Assembly (NCBI GenBank): GCA_012932295.1
Contig: JAAONU010000013.1
Span: forward strand, 7,672,603 to 7,736,602
Reading direction: 5' to 3'
Origin: Cyclina sinensis
Lineage: Eukaryota > Mollusca > Bivalvia > Venerida > Veneridae
Length of the DNA stretch: 64,000 nt
The first letter of the stretch is position 1, and each line of letters begins with the position of its first letter. The position numbers and the translations under genes are program-made. Below, piece by piece: positions 1 to 11,698 of this stretch. The notes beneath the pieces are model-generated. The model saw only the letters and a program-made list of their open reading frames with translations, was not told the origin of the DNA and ran no database searches.

Positions 1-991
1 ATAAAATAGTCAGGAAATGATCGGTGTAAGAAACTGGAATCAATCTACTACTGCACTGTATGTTACTAGAAGCGAAAATCAAGTCCAAAGTTCTTCACAA
101 CTGATGAGTTTGCTTTTCTACATATTGTCGAAGTTGATTATTATGACAAAACTTAATCACAATTGGATCATCAGGCATCAAGATAAAGTCTCCACCAAGT
201 ATAATATTATGTGACTTAGGTATAGCATTGACTGCAGATGAGAGGAAAGTAAAAACACATTTTTGTTGAATTGAGGTGGTCTGTAAGTAACAGCTATGAG
301 AAAGTTCCTACCTTGGTCTGAAACTATTCTAGACATAAACTGGAGGGAATTGTTATTTTCAAAATCAGTTGACTCTCTTTTAGAGAACATTCCTAGACCA
401 TGTTGTGTCGGCTTAATATATCCGCAGAATCCTTCTAAAGAACATTCTTCTGTAGTGTGAGTTTCTGTTAAGCAAAAAGCATTCAATCTTGAAATATGTC
501 TTTGGTCAGCCAAGTCTGACAGGTGGGCTTAAAGCGAATGAATGTTGAGAAAACCTATGTGCACACTTGCATTAGGGTCCAAGTTTTCGAATGGATGTTC
601 CCAACTGAAAGTACAGTGCTCACGCAGCCTGTTCATTTCTTCTAGATCCAACTTGTTTACTTTGATTTTGTCTGCAGTAAAATTGACTAACTTCAAACCA
701 TCACGTGAAGTTGCTCTGCTGAGCACTGTATAAGCATGACCCTGCATGACAGACTTCATGTTTCGAGGTAGTTCAAGGTTAGCAATACAGTGTGTCTAGG
801 TACTTCCCTGAGACTTGTGAGCAGTTATGCCAACTGCTAAAACTAAAGGGTACATTTTTCTCTCGACAGGAACTGGATATTCAGATGTGAGTAAGAATTT
901 AACAGTGATGGCCTGGATTGGTACACAGTCTCTTAAATGTTGTGGGCTTCTCTTTTTACTTTCTCTTCCAATGCTTGGTTCAGAAAACTTT
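1..991 (-). pseudogene. Helentron-type helicase/endonuclease relic (3' part)
   Basis: Reading the minus strand from 991 down, one frame gives Pif1-like helicase motifs, then an endonuclease. Helicase: PLVLAVGITAHKSQGST near 800-850, and GHAYTVLSRATSRDGLKLVN near 680-740. A C-terminal exonuclease-endonuclease-phosphatase domain follows: FLNIHSL, LNAFCLTETHT, FLIAVTYRPPQ, and in another frame IILGGDF near 190-205. Helicase followed by an RTE-like endonuclease is the layout of Helentrons (Helitron2) rather than canonical Helitrons. It is broken by an in-frame TAG after SQGST, a TAA after NIHSL and a frameshift near 238. It continues off the window edge. Confidence 0.85.
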
Positions 992-3383
992 AACAAGAGC
1001 CACCACAGGCAGGGACCATGCTCGACTTTTTCCTATTTCCAAAGGCAAACACATTAGAGGAAGCACATTGTGGTAAAGGGATTTCAAATGAAACATCATT
1101 TGGAAATATAATTATCAAATTCAACCATACCACTTTTTGCAAAATTCAATAATTTGATCTTGCCTGTCAAATGTCGGATTTGTCATAAGTATAGTTTTGT
1201 CCAAGTACGAATCAATTCCATATATAAATGAGAAAGTTATGACAATTTAAGCAATCATCAGACCTTGATGGTCAAGGTCATTTTTTAGGCCATGGTCACA
1301 TTTGAGTTATTCAACAAGTCGGTTTCGTCATAAGTGTTGTTTCGTCTAAGTATTAATCAAATCCAACAACAAATAACAAAGTTATGGGAAATTTTAGCAA
1401 AATTCAATAATTTGACCTTGACTGTCAAGGTCATTTTAAGGACAAAGTCAAACAAGAAATAATCATAATGTTGGATTTGTCATTAGTGTTGTTTTGTCCA
1501 AGTATGAAACAAATCCATTAATAAATGAGAAAGTTATTACTGTAACAATTTGATCAAAATTCAATAATTTGACCTTAATGGTCACGGTCATTTTAAGGTT
1601 AAGGTCACTCTTGAATAATTTGTTATGTCAGCTTTGTCATAAGTGTTGTTTTGACAAAGTATGATTAAAATCCAACCACAAATAACAAAGTTAAGGTCAG
1701 TTTTAGCAAAATTCAATAATTTGACCTTGACTGTCAAGTTCATTTAAAGGTCTCTTAAATGTTGTGGGCTTCTCTTTTTACTTTCCGTTCCAATGCTTGG
1801 TTCAGAGAACTTTAACAAGAGCCACCGCAAGTGGGGACCATGCTCGACTTTTTCCTATTTCCAAAGGCAAACACATTAGAGGAAGCACATTGTGGTAAAG
1901 GGATTTCAAATGAAACATCATTTGGAAATATAATTATCAAATTCAAGCATACCACATTTTCCAAATTCAATAATTTGATCTTGCCTGTCAAATGTCGGAT
2001 TTGTCATAAGTAAAGTTTTATCCAAGTACGAATCAATTCCATATATAAATGAGAAAGTTATGACAATTTAAGCAATCATCAGACCTTGATGGTCAAGGTC
2101 ATTTTTTAGGCCATGGTCACATTTGAGTTATTCAACAAGTCGGTTTCGTCATAAGTGTTGTTCCGTCCAAGTATTAATCAAATCCAACAACAAATAACAA
2201 AGTTATGGGAAATTTTAGCAAAATTCAATAATTTGACCTTGACTGTCAAGGTCATTTTAAGGACAAAGTCAAACAAGAAATAATCATAATGTTGGATTTG
2301 TCATTAGTGTTGTTTTGTCCAAGTATGAAACAAATCCATTAATAAATGAGAAAGTTATTACTGTAACAATTTGATCAAAATTCAATAATTTGACCTTAAT
2401 GGTCACGGTCATTTTAAGGTTAAGGTCACTCTTGAATAATTTGTTATGTCAGCTTTGTCATAAGTGTTGTTTTGACCAAGTATGATTAAAATCCAACCAC
2501 AAATAACAAAGTTAAGGTCAGTTTTAGCAAAATTCAATAATTTGACCTTGACTGTCAAGTTCATTTAAAGGTCTCTTAAATGTTGTGAGCTTCTCTTTTT
2601 ACTTTCTCTTCCAATGCTTGGTTCAGAAAACTTTAACAAGAGCCACCGCAAGCTGGGACCATGCTCGACTTTTTCCTATTTCCAAAGGCAAACACAGAGG
2701 GAGCACATTGTGGTAAAGGGATTTCAAATGAAACATCATTTGGAAATATAATTATCAAATTCAAGCATACCACTTTTTCCAAATTCAATAATTTGATCTT
2801 GCCTGTCAAATGTCGGATTTGTCATAAGTATAGTTTTGTCCAAGTACGAATCAATTCCATATATAAATGAGAAAGTTATGACAATTTAAGCAATCATCAG
2901 ACCTTGATGGTCAAGGTCATTTTTTAGGCCATGGTCACATTTGAGTTATTCAACAAGTCGGTTTCGTCATAAGTGTTGTTCCGTCCAAGTATTAATCAAA
3001 TCCAACAACAAATAACAAAGTTATGGGAAATTTTAGCAAAATTCAATAATTTGACCTTGACTGTCAAGGTCATTTTAAGGTCAAAGTCAAACATGAAAGA
3101 ATCATAATGTTGGATTTGTCATAAGTGTTGTTTTGTCCAAGTATGAAACAAATCCATTAATAAATGAGAAAGTTATTACAATTTGATCAAAATTCAATAA
3201 TTTGACCTGAATGGTCACGGTCATTTTAAGGTTAAGGTCACTCTTAAATAATTTGTTATGTCAGTTTTGTCATCAGTGTTGTTTTGACCAAGTATGATTA
3301 AAATCCAACCACAAATAACAAAGTTAAGGCCAGTTTTAGCAAAATTCAATAATTTGACCTTGACTGTCAAGTTCATTTAAAGG
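929..3383 (+). repeat. Three-copy tandem duplication, period about 821 bp
   Basis: The block opening TCTCTTAAATGTTGTG recurs at 929, 1751 and 2572 with very high identity over each unit. Each unit contains about 63 bp of the Helentron helicase frame plus the first ~755 bp of the inserted element. The duplication therefore happened after the insertion. Confidence 0.9.
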
Positions 3384-4297
3384 TCAAGGTTATACCTGAT
3401 AGGATCAAAATGTCAGATGTGCTGTTTGTGTTGCATAAACAACAAAGTTTTGACAATTTAAGCAAATTTCAATAATTTGACCTTGACCCTTATGGTCATT
3501 TTAAGGTTAAAGGTTACACTTGAATAATTTAACATGTCGGCTTTGTCATAAGTGTTGTTTTGTCCAAGTTTGGTTCAAATCTAATGATAAATAACAAAGA
3601 AATGGCCAGTTTAAGGAAAATTCAATAATTTGACCTTGACTGTCAAGGTCATTTTAAGGTTAAGGTCACACCTGAAAGAATTGGAATGTCGGATTTGTCA
3701 TAAGTGTTGTTTTGACCAAGTATGAATCGAATCCAACAACAAATAACAAAGTTATGGCCAATTTTAGCAAAATGTAATAATTTGACCTTGAAGGTGAAGG
3801 TCATTTATGAGTCAAGATCAAGTTCAGTCTGGTCCACTTGAAGATCTTGTACAGAGGGTTGTTCTGTCCAAGTATGAAGACAATCTACCAAATAATAATA
3901 AAGTTATGGCCATTTTAGCAAAATTCAATACTTTGACCTTGAAGGTGAAGGTCATTTATGAGTCAAGGTCAAGTTTAGTCTGGTCTACTTGAAGGTCTTG
4001 TCAAAAGGGTTGTTGTGTTCAAGCATGAAAACAATCCACCTATAAATAATAAAGTTATGGCCAATTTTAGCAAAATTCAATATTTTGACCTTGAACGTGA
4101 AGGTCATTTATGAGTCAAAGTCAAGTTTAGTCTGGTCTACTTGAAGGTCTTGTCTAAAGGGTTGTTTTGTCCAAGTATGAAGACAATCCATTGACTAATA
4201 AAAAAAATTATGATCAATGTTAAAGTTTTCGGACTATAGCAATAATGACTATAGCAATAACTCAGATTTTTTTCTTCGAAAAAAGGCGAGCTTAAAA
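992..4297 (+). mobile_element. Non-autonomous element, AACAAGAGCC...GTCGAG family, copy 1
   Basis: It starts AACAAGAGCCACC, with a short GGxCC hairpin and then GCTCGACTTTTT. It ends CTTCGAAAAAAGGCGAGCTTAAAA, an inverted match to the subterminal CTCGACTTTTT. It sits inside the Helentron helicase frame, directly after TTT, which fits a TT insertion site. The interior is a minisatellite of degenerate units built from GACCTTGACTGTCAAGGTCA and AAGTGTTGTTTTGTCCAAGT. No coding capacity. Confidence 0.75.
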
Positions 4298-4450
4298 TAC
4301 TGTTCCTTTTCATGGCTTTTGTTCATCAATGCTTATGAATTCAACTTTTCCAACAACACCATTTACTAGATGGTCAGGAAGATCAATATTCTTTGTGATC
4401 ATGACAGTAGCTCCAACAGCTATAGTTAGAGTAGACGGTAATCCCACTGT
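4298..4450 (-). pseudogene. Helentron helicase relic (5' part), other side of the insertion
   Basis: The minus-strand translation gives LPSTLTIAVGATVMITKNID then LPDHLVNGVVGKVEF. This is the Pif1 segment that normally precedes the TAHKSQG motif found at 1-991. The helicase is therefore split by the element at 992-4297. A stop follows DEQKP. The next upstream helicase sequence is lost where another repeat begins near 4455. Confidence 0.8.
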
Positions 4451-4454
4451 TAAG

Positions 4455-4995
4455 TATATCTGACTGGTGGTCAGTTATGGCAGTTAGGCTTTGACCTCCA
4501 AGTGAGACCTTGACCTTTGACGTAGGGATCAGGATTTTGTGTATGACACGTCGCCTCATTATTGTGAACATTTGTGCCAAGTAATTTCAAAATCCCTTGA
4601 TCTATGAAAAAGTTATGGACCAGACACAAAATATACTCTATAACAGACCATGTTAAGCTTTAACCTTTAAGAGTGACCTTGACCTTGGAAGTAGGTGTTT
4701 GGGTGTTGTGCATGACACATCGTCTCATTACTGTGAACATTTGTGCCATGTATTTTCAAAATCCCTTGATGGATGAGGTTATGGACTGGACACGACATAT
4801 ACACTCCAACAGATAATGTTGACCTTTACTTATCAAGTGTGACCTTGATCTTGGAGGAAGGGGGATGGATGTCACGCACGCCACATCATCTTATTATAAC
4901 AAACATTTGTGCCAAACTATTTCAAATTCTATTGATGAATGGCTTACTTATGGACCCGACACGAGTGTGACGGTCAGACAGAAAAAGCAGGGGAC
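4455..4995 (+). repeat. Degenerate tandem repeat, about 150 bp units
   Basis: Three to four diverged units share GTGACCTTGACCTTGGA, the CATGACACATCGTCTCATTA stretch, GTGAACATTTGTGCCA and CAAAATCCCTTGAT. It resembles the minisatellites at 24.75-25.65 and 31.74-32.47 kb and ends in GACGGTCAGACAG. Probably a truncated non-autonomous element. Confidence 0.6.
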
Positions 4996-6513
4996 AATAA
5001 TGCTACGACTTGTCACTGAGTTCCTGGAAGAGCAACGTATCTGTAGCACAGCATCAGTTGTCTTATTTGGAGTATGAGAGTTGTTGCATAGCTTGTTGTG
5101 ACAACAAAGGTGGTCCAACATGTTATTGAGGGCTTGTGGAAATGATGACGTTAATGTAATGACTTTGGAATCTGTTTAAATAACCTAATGGTGTCATGAA
5201 GAAGTTAAATTTTCAATTAAAATGTGTGAATGAACTTGTTAAATTGATTAAATAAACAGCAAAAGGTAAGGGTTTTCTTAATTACTTGCAATAACAATAT
5301 TACCTACAATATCCCCTACTTTTTGTGAATAGTATACCAAAGCATTGCTATTTTCTTGTTGTAATTTTGAAGACAGCAAAATAACTAACAAAGGACACAG
5401 ATATAAAAAAAGTTAACAAACTTTATTATATTCTTTTCATAAGCAACATAGTTTACATGTATAAAATGTCAATTGTAAACAATAAAAATTTGCAAAATAT
5501 TTAAATTCAATATGGAAATCACTGTATCAAATCTGTCTAACAAAAATCAGTTATTTTGCAAATACTCTTATACACGGTCACATATACATGTAATAGTTTC
5601 AGCACAAAGTACAAATATAGTCAAACCTAATATAAGAAACAACACAAATTTATAAAACCTTATATATTTTTTTCATAATGTAATCTCCATAATTTTATCA
5701 GTAAAAACAACACAAAATAGACAGAGGACGTTGACACTCTTTTCTCTTCCATTTATTTAATAATCTGTAAAGTATCTATGCTGCATGTTTTACTTGGGGT
5801 TTAACAGTGCATTTTTACGAGGTCTAAGTATTCAAACAAATCACAGTCTTGAAAAGAAGTCTATTAAACTATCATTGAAATGTTAATGAAGAAAAATACA
5901 TTTCTTTGTACATGTGAACTGACATTATCTTTATTTCAAGATTCATTACAATGAATATAAAGAAATTTTTAAATGCATTTTCTTTAAGCAGACCGATTGT
6001 TCAGAAAAAAAGGCGGTGTGTTCATCGGAAGAATTAAGAACTATGGCAGTTTTCTGCTAATACTGATGTCCTTACTTAAATGGTGAATGACTTAAGTTGT
6101 CCATAACGTCAATCAGTAACAGCTACATCATCATGTATGTCTATATACAAACAGCATTAAACAGCAATATTTGCTCGATCATAAATGACAATTATATGAT
6201 GGTGGAATATGCTTCTAAATGCAAATGAAATGCAATAAGAATTACTGAAAATTCCTTCCGTTTTATCAAGTATGCATAGCATACATACTAAAATTTCTTC
6301 AACTGAAAAGTGATATAGTGAGTTTTATAGTCTGGCTACAAAAATGGCATTAGGAGATGTAACATTTTTTCAAACCTTTCTGTATAACATATCTTACAAA
6401 CAGCTTTTTGAGTTAAAACTAGCTTAAGGGAGGTGCATTGATCACACTGTCTACAAAAACAGCAATTTACAAAGCAAATACATGTAGATAAATCATTCAT
6501 GAAACCAAAAAAA
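4996..6513. other. AT-rich non-coding stretch
   Basis: No gene, splice-compatible frame or recognisable repeat was seen. Composition is similar to the introns. Confidence 0.5.
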
Positions 6514-9024
6514 AACAAGAGGGCCATGATGGCCCTAGATCGCTCACCTGAGTACTTTGGCTGTAGGTTTGCTGTTAAGCAGTATTTCATTTTTTAATTG
6601 AAAATATGTAAGTGCCTACAAACCAAATATGTAAAATATCAGTCAATAAATAAAGGCTCTACGACAGAAAGTAGAAATACCTTTTATAAGCTATGGTGAC
6701 CTTGACCTTGACCCAGTGACCTCAAACCCTACCCATGGGTAGAGGTTCATGCAAGGAACCTCTATACTGAATATCAAAGATATTGGTCTATAAACGAAGG
6801 CTCTATGAGGTACAGTAGATAAATCTACTTTTAGCCTCTGTGACCTTTAACCTAATCCAATAATTTGAAAAAGCTTGATAAAGCTTGCTTCATGCCAAAT
6901 TTTAAAATTCTAGGTCTTGTGGTTTCAGACAAGAAGATTTTTTAAGATTTTCTTCTATATTGTTATTTAAAACTTGTGACCCTCGGGCGGGGCCAATAGT
7001 GACCCCAGGGACATTTTTCTAACAAACTTGGTAGAGATCCACTAGACAATACTACACACTAAATATCTAAGCTCTATAACTTACGGTTTCTGACAAGAAG
7101 ATTTTTTTAGATTTTCTTATATAACTCTATGTAAAACTAGTGGCCCCTGGGGCGGGGCCATTTTTGACCCAGAGGCCAGGATTTATACAAACTTGGTAGA
7201 GGTCCACTAGACAATGCTACACACCAAATATCTAAGCTCTATAACTTACGGTTTCTGATAAGAAGATTTTTTTAAGATTTTCCTATATAACTCTATGTAA
7301 AACAAGTGACCCCCGGGGCGGGGCCATTTTTGACCCAGAGGCCATGATTTGAACAAACTTGGTAGAGGTCCACTAGACAATGCTACACACCAAATATCTA
7401 AGCTCTATAACTTACGGTTTCTGACAAGAAGATTTTTTAAGATTTTCCTATATAACTCTATGTAAAATTAGTGGCCCCTGGGGCGGGGTCATTTTTGACC
7501 CAGAGGCCAGGATTTGAACAAACTTGGTAGAGGTCCACTAGACAATGCTACACACCAAATATCTAAGCTCTACAACTTACGGTTTCTGACAAGAAGATTT
7601 TTTTAAGATTTTCCTATATAACTCTATGTAAAACTAGTGGCCCCTGGGGCGGGGCCATTTTTGACCTAGAGGCCATGATTTGAATAAACTTGGTAGAGGT
7701 CTACTAGACAATGCTACACACCAAATATCTAAGCTCTATAACTTACGGTTTCTGACAAGAAGATTTTTTAAGATTTTCCTATATAACTCTATGTAAAATT
7801 AGTGGCCCCTGGGGCGGGGTCATTTTTGACCCAGAGGCCAGGATTTGAACAAACTTGGTAGAGGTCAACTAGACAATGCTACACACCAAATATCTAAGCT
7901 CTATAACTTACGGTTTCTGACAAGAAGATTTTTTTAAGATTTTCCTATATAACTCTATGTAAAACTAGTGGCCCCTGGGGCGGGGCCATTTTTGACCCAA
8001 AGGACAGGATTTGAACAAACTTGGTAGAGGTCCACTAGACAATGCTACACACCAAATATCTAAGCTCTATAACTTAAGGTTTCTGACAAGAAGATTTTTT
8101 AAGATTTTCCTATATAACTCTATGTAAAACTAGTGGCCCCTGGGGCGGGGCCACTTTTGACCCAAAGGACAGGATTTGAACAAACTTGGTAGAGGTCCAC
8201 TAGACAATGCTACACACCAAATATCTAAGCTCTATAACTTACGGTTTCTGACAAGAAGATTTTTTAAGATTTTCTTATATAACTCTATGTAAAACTAGTG
8301 GCCCCTGGGGCGGGGCCATTTTTGACCCAGAAGACAGGATTTGAACAAACTTGGTAGAGGTCCACTAGACAATGCTACACACCAAATATCTTAGCTCTAT
8401 AACTAACGGTTTCTGACAAGAAGATTTTTTTAAGATTTTCCTATATAACTCTATGTAAAACAAGTGACCCCCGGGGCAGGGCCATTTTTCACCCAGAGGC
8501 CATGATTTGAACAAACTTGGTAGAGGTCCACTAGACAATGCTACATACCAAATATCTTAACTCTAGGCCTTGTGGTTTCTGACAAGAAGATTTTCAAGTT
8601 TTCCCTATATAACTCTATGTAAAATCAACTGACCCCTGGGGTGGGGTCAGTTTTGTCCACAGGGACATAATTTGAACAAACTTGGTAGAGGTCCACTAGA
8701 TGATGCTTCATACCAAATATCAAAGCTCCAGGCCTTGTGGTTTCGGAGAAGAAGATTTTTAAAGATCCAACTTATAAAATCTATTTTTAGCTCCAGTGAA
8801 CCAGAAATGCAATGGACCAGAACCATTTGAACAATCTTGGTAGAGCTTCATGCAAGGAACATCCCAGGCAAGTTTCATTAAATTTGCCCCATTGGTTTCA
8901 GAGGAGATGTCGTTTGAATGAAAAGTTGACGACGGACGGACGGACGGACTGACGGACGACGGACAAAGACCGATCAGAAAAGCTCACCCTGAGCACTTTG
9001 TGCTCAGGTGAGCTAAAAAAAAAA
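6514..9024 (+). mobile_element. AACAAGAGGGCC/GCTCACCTGAG element with 165-bp minisatellite
   Basis: The 5' end is AACAAGAGGGCCATGATGG, a GAGGGCCA/TGGCCCT hairpin, followed by CGCTCACCTGAG. The 3' end is AGCTCACCCTGAGCAC...GTGCTCAGGTGAGCT, a hairpin followed by poly-A, so GCTCACCTGAG and CTCAGGTGAGC are inverted ends. A (GGAC)n patch lies at 8935-8960. No open frame of note. Structure (subterminal inverted repeats, hairpin, minisatellite, no ORF) fits Helentron-associated or bivalve 'pearl'-like elements; the class is inferred. Confidence 0.8.
7084..8620 (+). repeat. Minisatellite, period 165-166 bp, about 9 units
   Basis: CGGTTTCTGACAAGAAGATT recurs at about 7084, 7249, 7415, 7580, 7746, 7911, 8077, 8242 and 8407, spacing 165 or 166. 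Units include GGCCCCTGGGGCGGGGCCAT and ACTTGGTAGAGGTCCACTAG. Inner copies are nearly identical and edge copies are diverged, as expected under unequal exchange. Confidence 0.92.
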
Positions 9025-9314
9025 CAGGGTAAGATACATGTAGTTAGTTGAATAAAACAATGTTTTATAATGTTTTATAATGTTGTGTAATTTTTCTAGT
9101 GAAAGGAATGTTGTTGTAATATTTTAAAGTATTGTTCATGGAAGATTACAATGTTTCAAAGACTAAACAATACCAGTACTGGTAGTTTAGATCAAGGTTT
9201 AGGTTTTCAGAATATCTTTTTCATTGAAAATTAGTACAAAATTTTAGTACAAGTAGTTATAAAATCCATAACTTCTGATAAATCAGTTGTGTAAAATTAT
9301 GCACCTATCAATGT

Positions 9315-9585
9315 TATGCCCAAGGGAGGGGGGCAGCAAGCATACACAGAACTAATAACAGAAAACCATTCCTGACAGGTGGGAATTTGACAGACAGAAT
9401 GCTTCTAAGTCCTGGGAAATGGACTCTGGCCAAATTTCAGATCCCGGATCATTTGATATGTAAAGCATCTCCCACTGTGTTGATTTTGACAAACTGCCAT
9501 TGCTCAATGGTTGGGATTTAGACTCAGAATGAGGAAAAATGCCAAATTCCCCTGGGTTAGCCAACGGCCCCCTCCCTGGGGAAAT
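9315..9585. mobile_element. Possible 270-bp MITE with CCC(A)GGGAGGGGG inverted ends
   Basis: The left end CCCAAGGGAGGGGGG and right end CCCCCTCCCTGGGGAAA are inverted repeats about 250 bp apart. The interior has no coding potential. No clear target duplication was identified. Confidence 0.4.
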
Positions 9586-11189
9586 ACATTGGTAACTGCA
9601 TTTTTCTAATTTTATTTGCAGTGTAAGCTGAATCTAAGTACAGCCAATAACAATGAGAAGAACATTAAATGTTTTACTATATTTACAGTAAATCTCACCA
9701 TGTTTGGCACAGTCGAAGATTTGTTTCTTATAGTTTTATACTTTGTTTGGTCAAGTAAACCTTTTATAACAAAAGGTTAAAATTTGGCAAAAAAAACCCT
9801 AACAAAAACAAACAACAACAACAGCACAACAACAACAAAAATCACAGATTCTATGAAATAATTAAAATTCTTTTAAACAGAATAAAAAAAGACAAAAGTT
9901 TGAAAACCTGTAAATCTGTAATACTGAAAGCTTTTGGTGTCTTAAAATGCAAGTAAACATAATGACAAAAATATCCATTCTTTATATTAATAATAAAAAA
10001 AAGGATTTGTTTCATTAAACTTCCTGTCTGTGTTATTTTTCTAATAATGAATATAATTACTATTCATTTGATCTAACTTAACATTTTCATAATCACAGTG
10101 ACTGTTAGGAAGCTATATATGCCGAATCTATGAGCACTTGTTAAACCAATACAGGCATTTACATGGCTGTGCTTTAACAAAGGTGCAAGAACGTAATTTT
10201 ACTTTTGGTACCAAGCTCATATCTATCTAGGTATGGGTCTATAGAACTGCTTTCTAAGGCCAGTCAAGAAATCAGCATTGTTACTGTCAGTTAAGAAATA
10301 TTTCAGTATGAATTATTGAACCCCTTGTTAAACAGGAAATTTCAGCGTTTTGTCCAGAGGACTTAATATTTCAGTCTGACACAGGCACAAAATCTTTCTA
10401 AAGGAAGATTCCTCATAGTATAGTCATTTGAAGGTAATAGTTGTAGTCATCAGGCAAATATTTGTTTGTCTGGCTTTTACAGCAAATGGAAATGTAATTT
10501 AGATCCTTACTTTTTTTTTAATGATTTCAGTACACTATCTTCAACCAACATTTTTCTAACTTTTCTAGGTTGCTAAGAATGTCAGGAAGGAACAAAATTT
10601 CTTGTGGCTTCGAGTCAGTAGTTTACATATTATTTATGACCATCTTGGTGAAGGTTTAAAGCTCATCTACAACATCAGACCTCCTCTAATTAACTTTTAA
10701 ATGTGGCCATGCATGAGCCAAAAGTCATAATCTTCAAGTAAAACTCTTTTCCTTCGTGGACTAATTACTTGCTGTAATTAGAGATAGTTCGTAGATCTTT
10801 TACAACAGGTAAGACTAGGCATTTTACACCTTTTATGGTTAAATTTTAGACATACATTTTCTTTAACAGATCTACTACATGTACATCCTATATGTTGGGT
10901 CTATTCTCATTTCTGAGTTCCTTATGGAACCCTTTGTTAATCAGGAAATGTTCAGTGCACCACAAACATAACTTAATATTTCTCAAAAATAAGCAGTAAC
11001 ACATGATTAAAATAAGTTTAGAAATGTAAGTAAGATGTTTGGCCATACTTGTTAAAACGTTACTCTAAAATATTCTTCAGTAATTAATGAAAAAACATAT
11101 TTCTAACTTCACTGCATGTTAACGATACAGATGACAAGCATTAAGACAACACACTTGCATTTTCTACTAATATAATATTTAAGCTGTTA
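9586..11189. other. AT-rich stretch downstream of the 11.2 kb exon
   Basis: No exon or repeat was recognised. On the minus strand this would be the 3' UTR and flank of the exon ending at 11190. Confidence 0.4.
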
Positions 11190-11698
11190 TCATTTTGAAT
11201 AAAATCCATGCGAAACAATGGATAAAGCCCCATTTAACTGTGAGGTGTCTATAAATATAGCAGAGTTCTGGTGGACCGAAAGTTCATGATAATGTCCCAC
11301 TCGTCTGCCTATGTATCGTCTAACTAGCTTTGGCAATGCATTAGTTCCAGTATAAAAGTGAGGAGTAATTGGCCTTTGAATTCCACCATCAGTGTAACGC
11401 AGCAACACTTTTTTTGATGCTATTGCATTGTTGCAATTTTCAGACGATGAATTAACAAACCTATTGGCCTGAGCTCCTGAGGCACTTGGAGGTCGAGGGC
11501 TCAACCGACTCTGTGAACGTGAAATGTTACGCGCACTCTTAGATCGTGGAGAACGTTGCTCCTGTGGATCGGGTGAAATTCTTATCCCATCTTGGCGGCA
11601 TTTACAGAAAGGATTAATGTTATCTAAATGTAAGTTCATGCCGTTGCCACAGTCAACACAGGTCCTAGCCCAGGTGCTCTCAGTTAATGGGTAGACAC
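11190..11698 (-). CDS. Terminal coding exon, Cys cluster then Ser/Arg-rich, family unknown
   Basis: Acceptor ctattaacag at 11699 leads into 168 open codons in phase 1, ending TAA at 11190. Order: VYPLTESTWARTCVDCGNG, then a second Cys pair (FCKCRQDG), giving a CxxC...CxC spacing. Next is a Ser/Arg-rich stretch (RSPRSKSARNISRSQSRLSP), then a more ordered end, VLLRYTDGGIQRPITPHFY and PKLVRRYIGRRVGHYHELS. The length in AT-rich DNA and the splice site make coding likely. It is either the 3' end of a long TTLL3 isoform or the last exon of a neighbouring gene. No function can be assigned. Confidence 0.6.
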
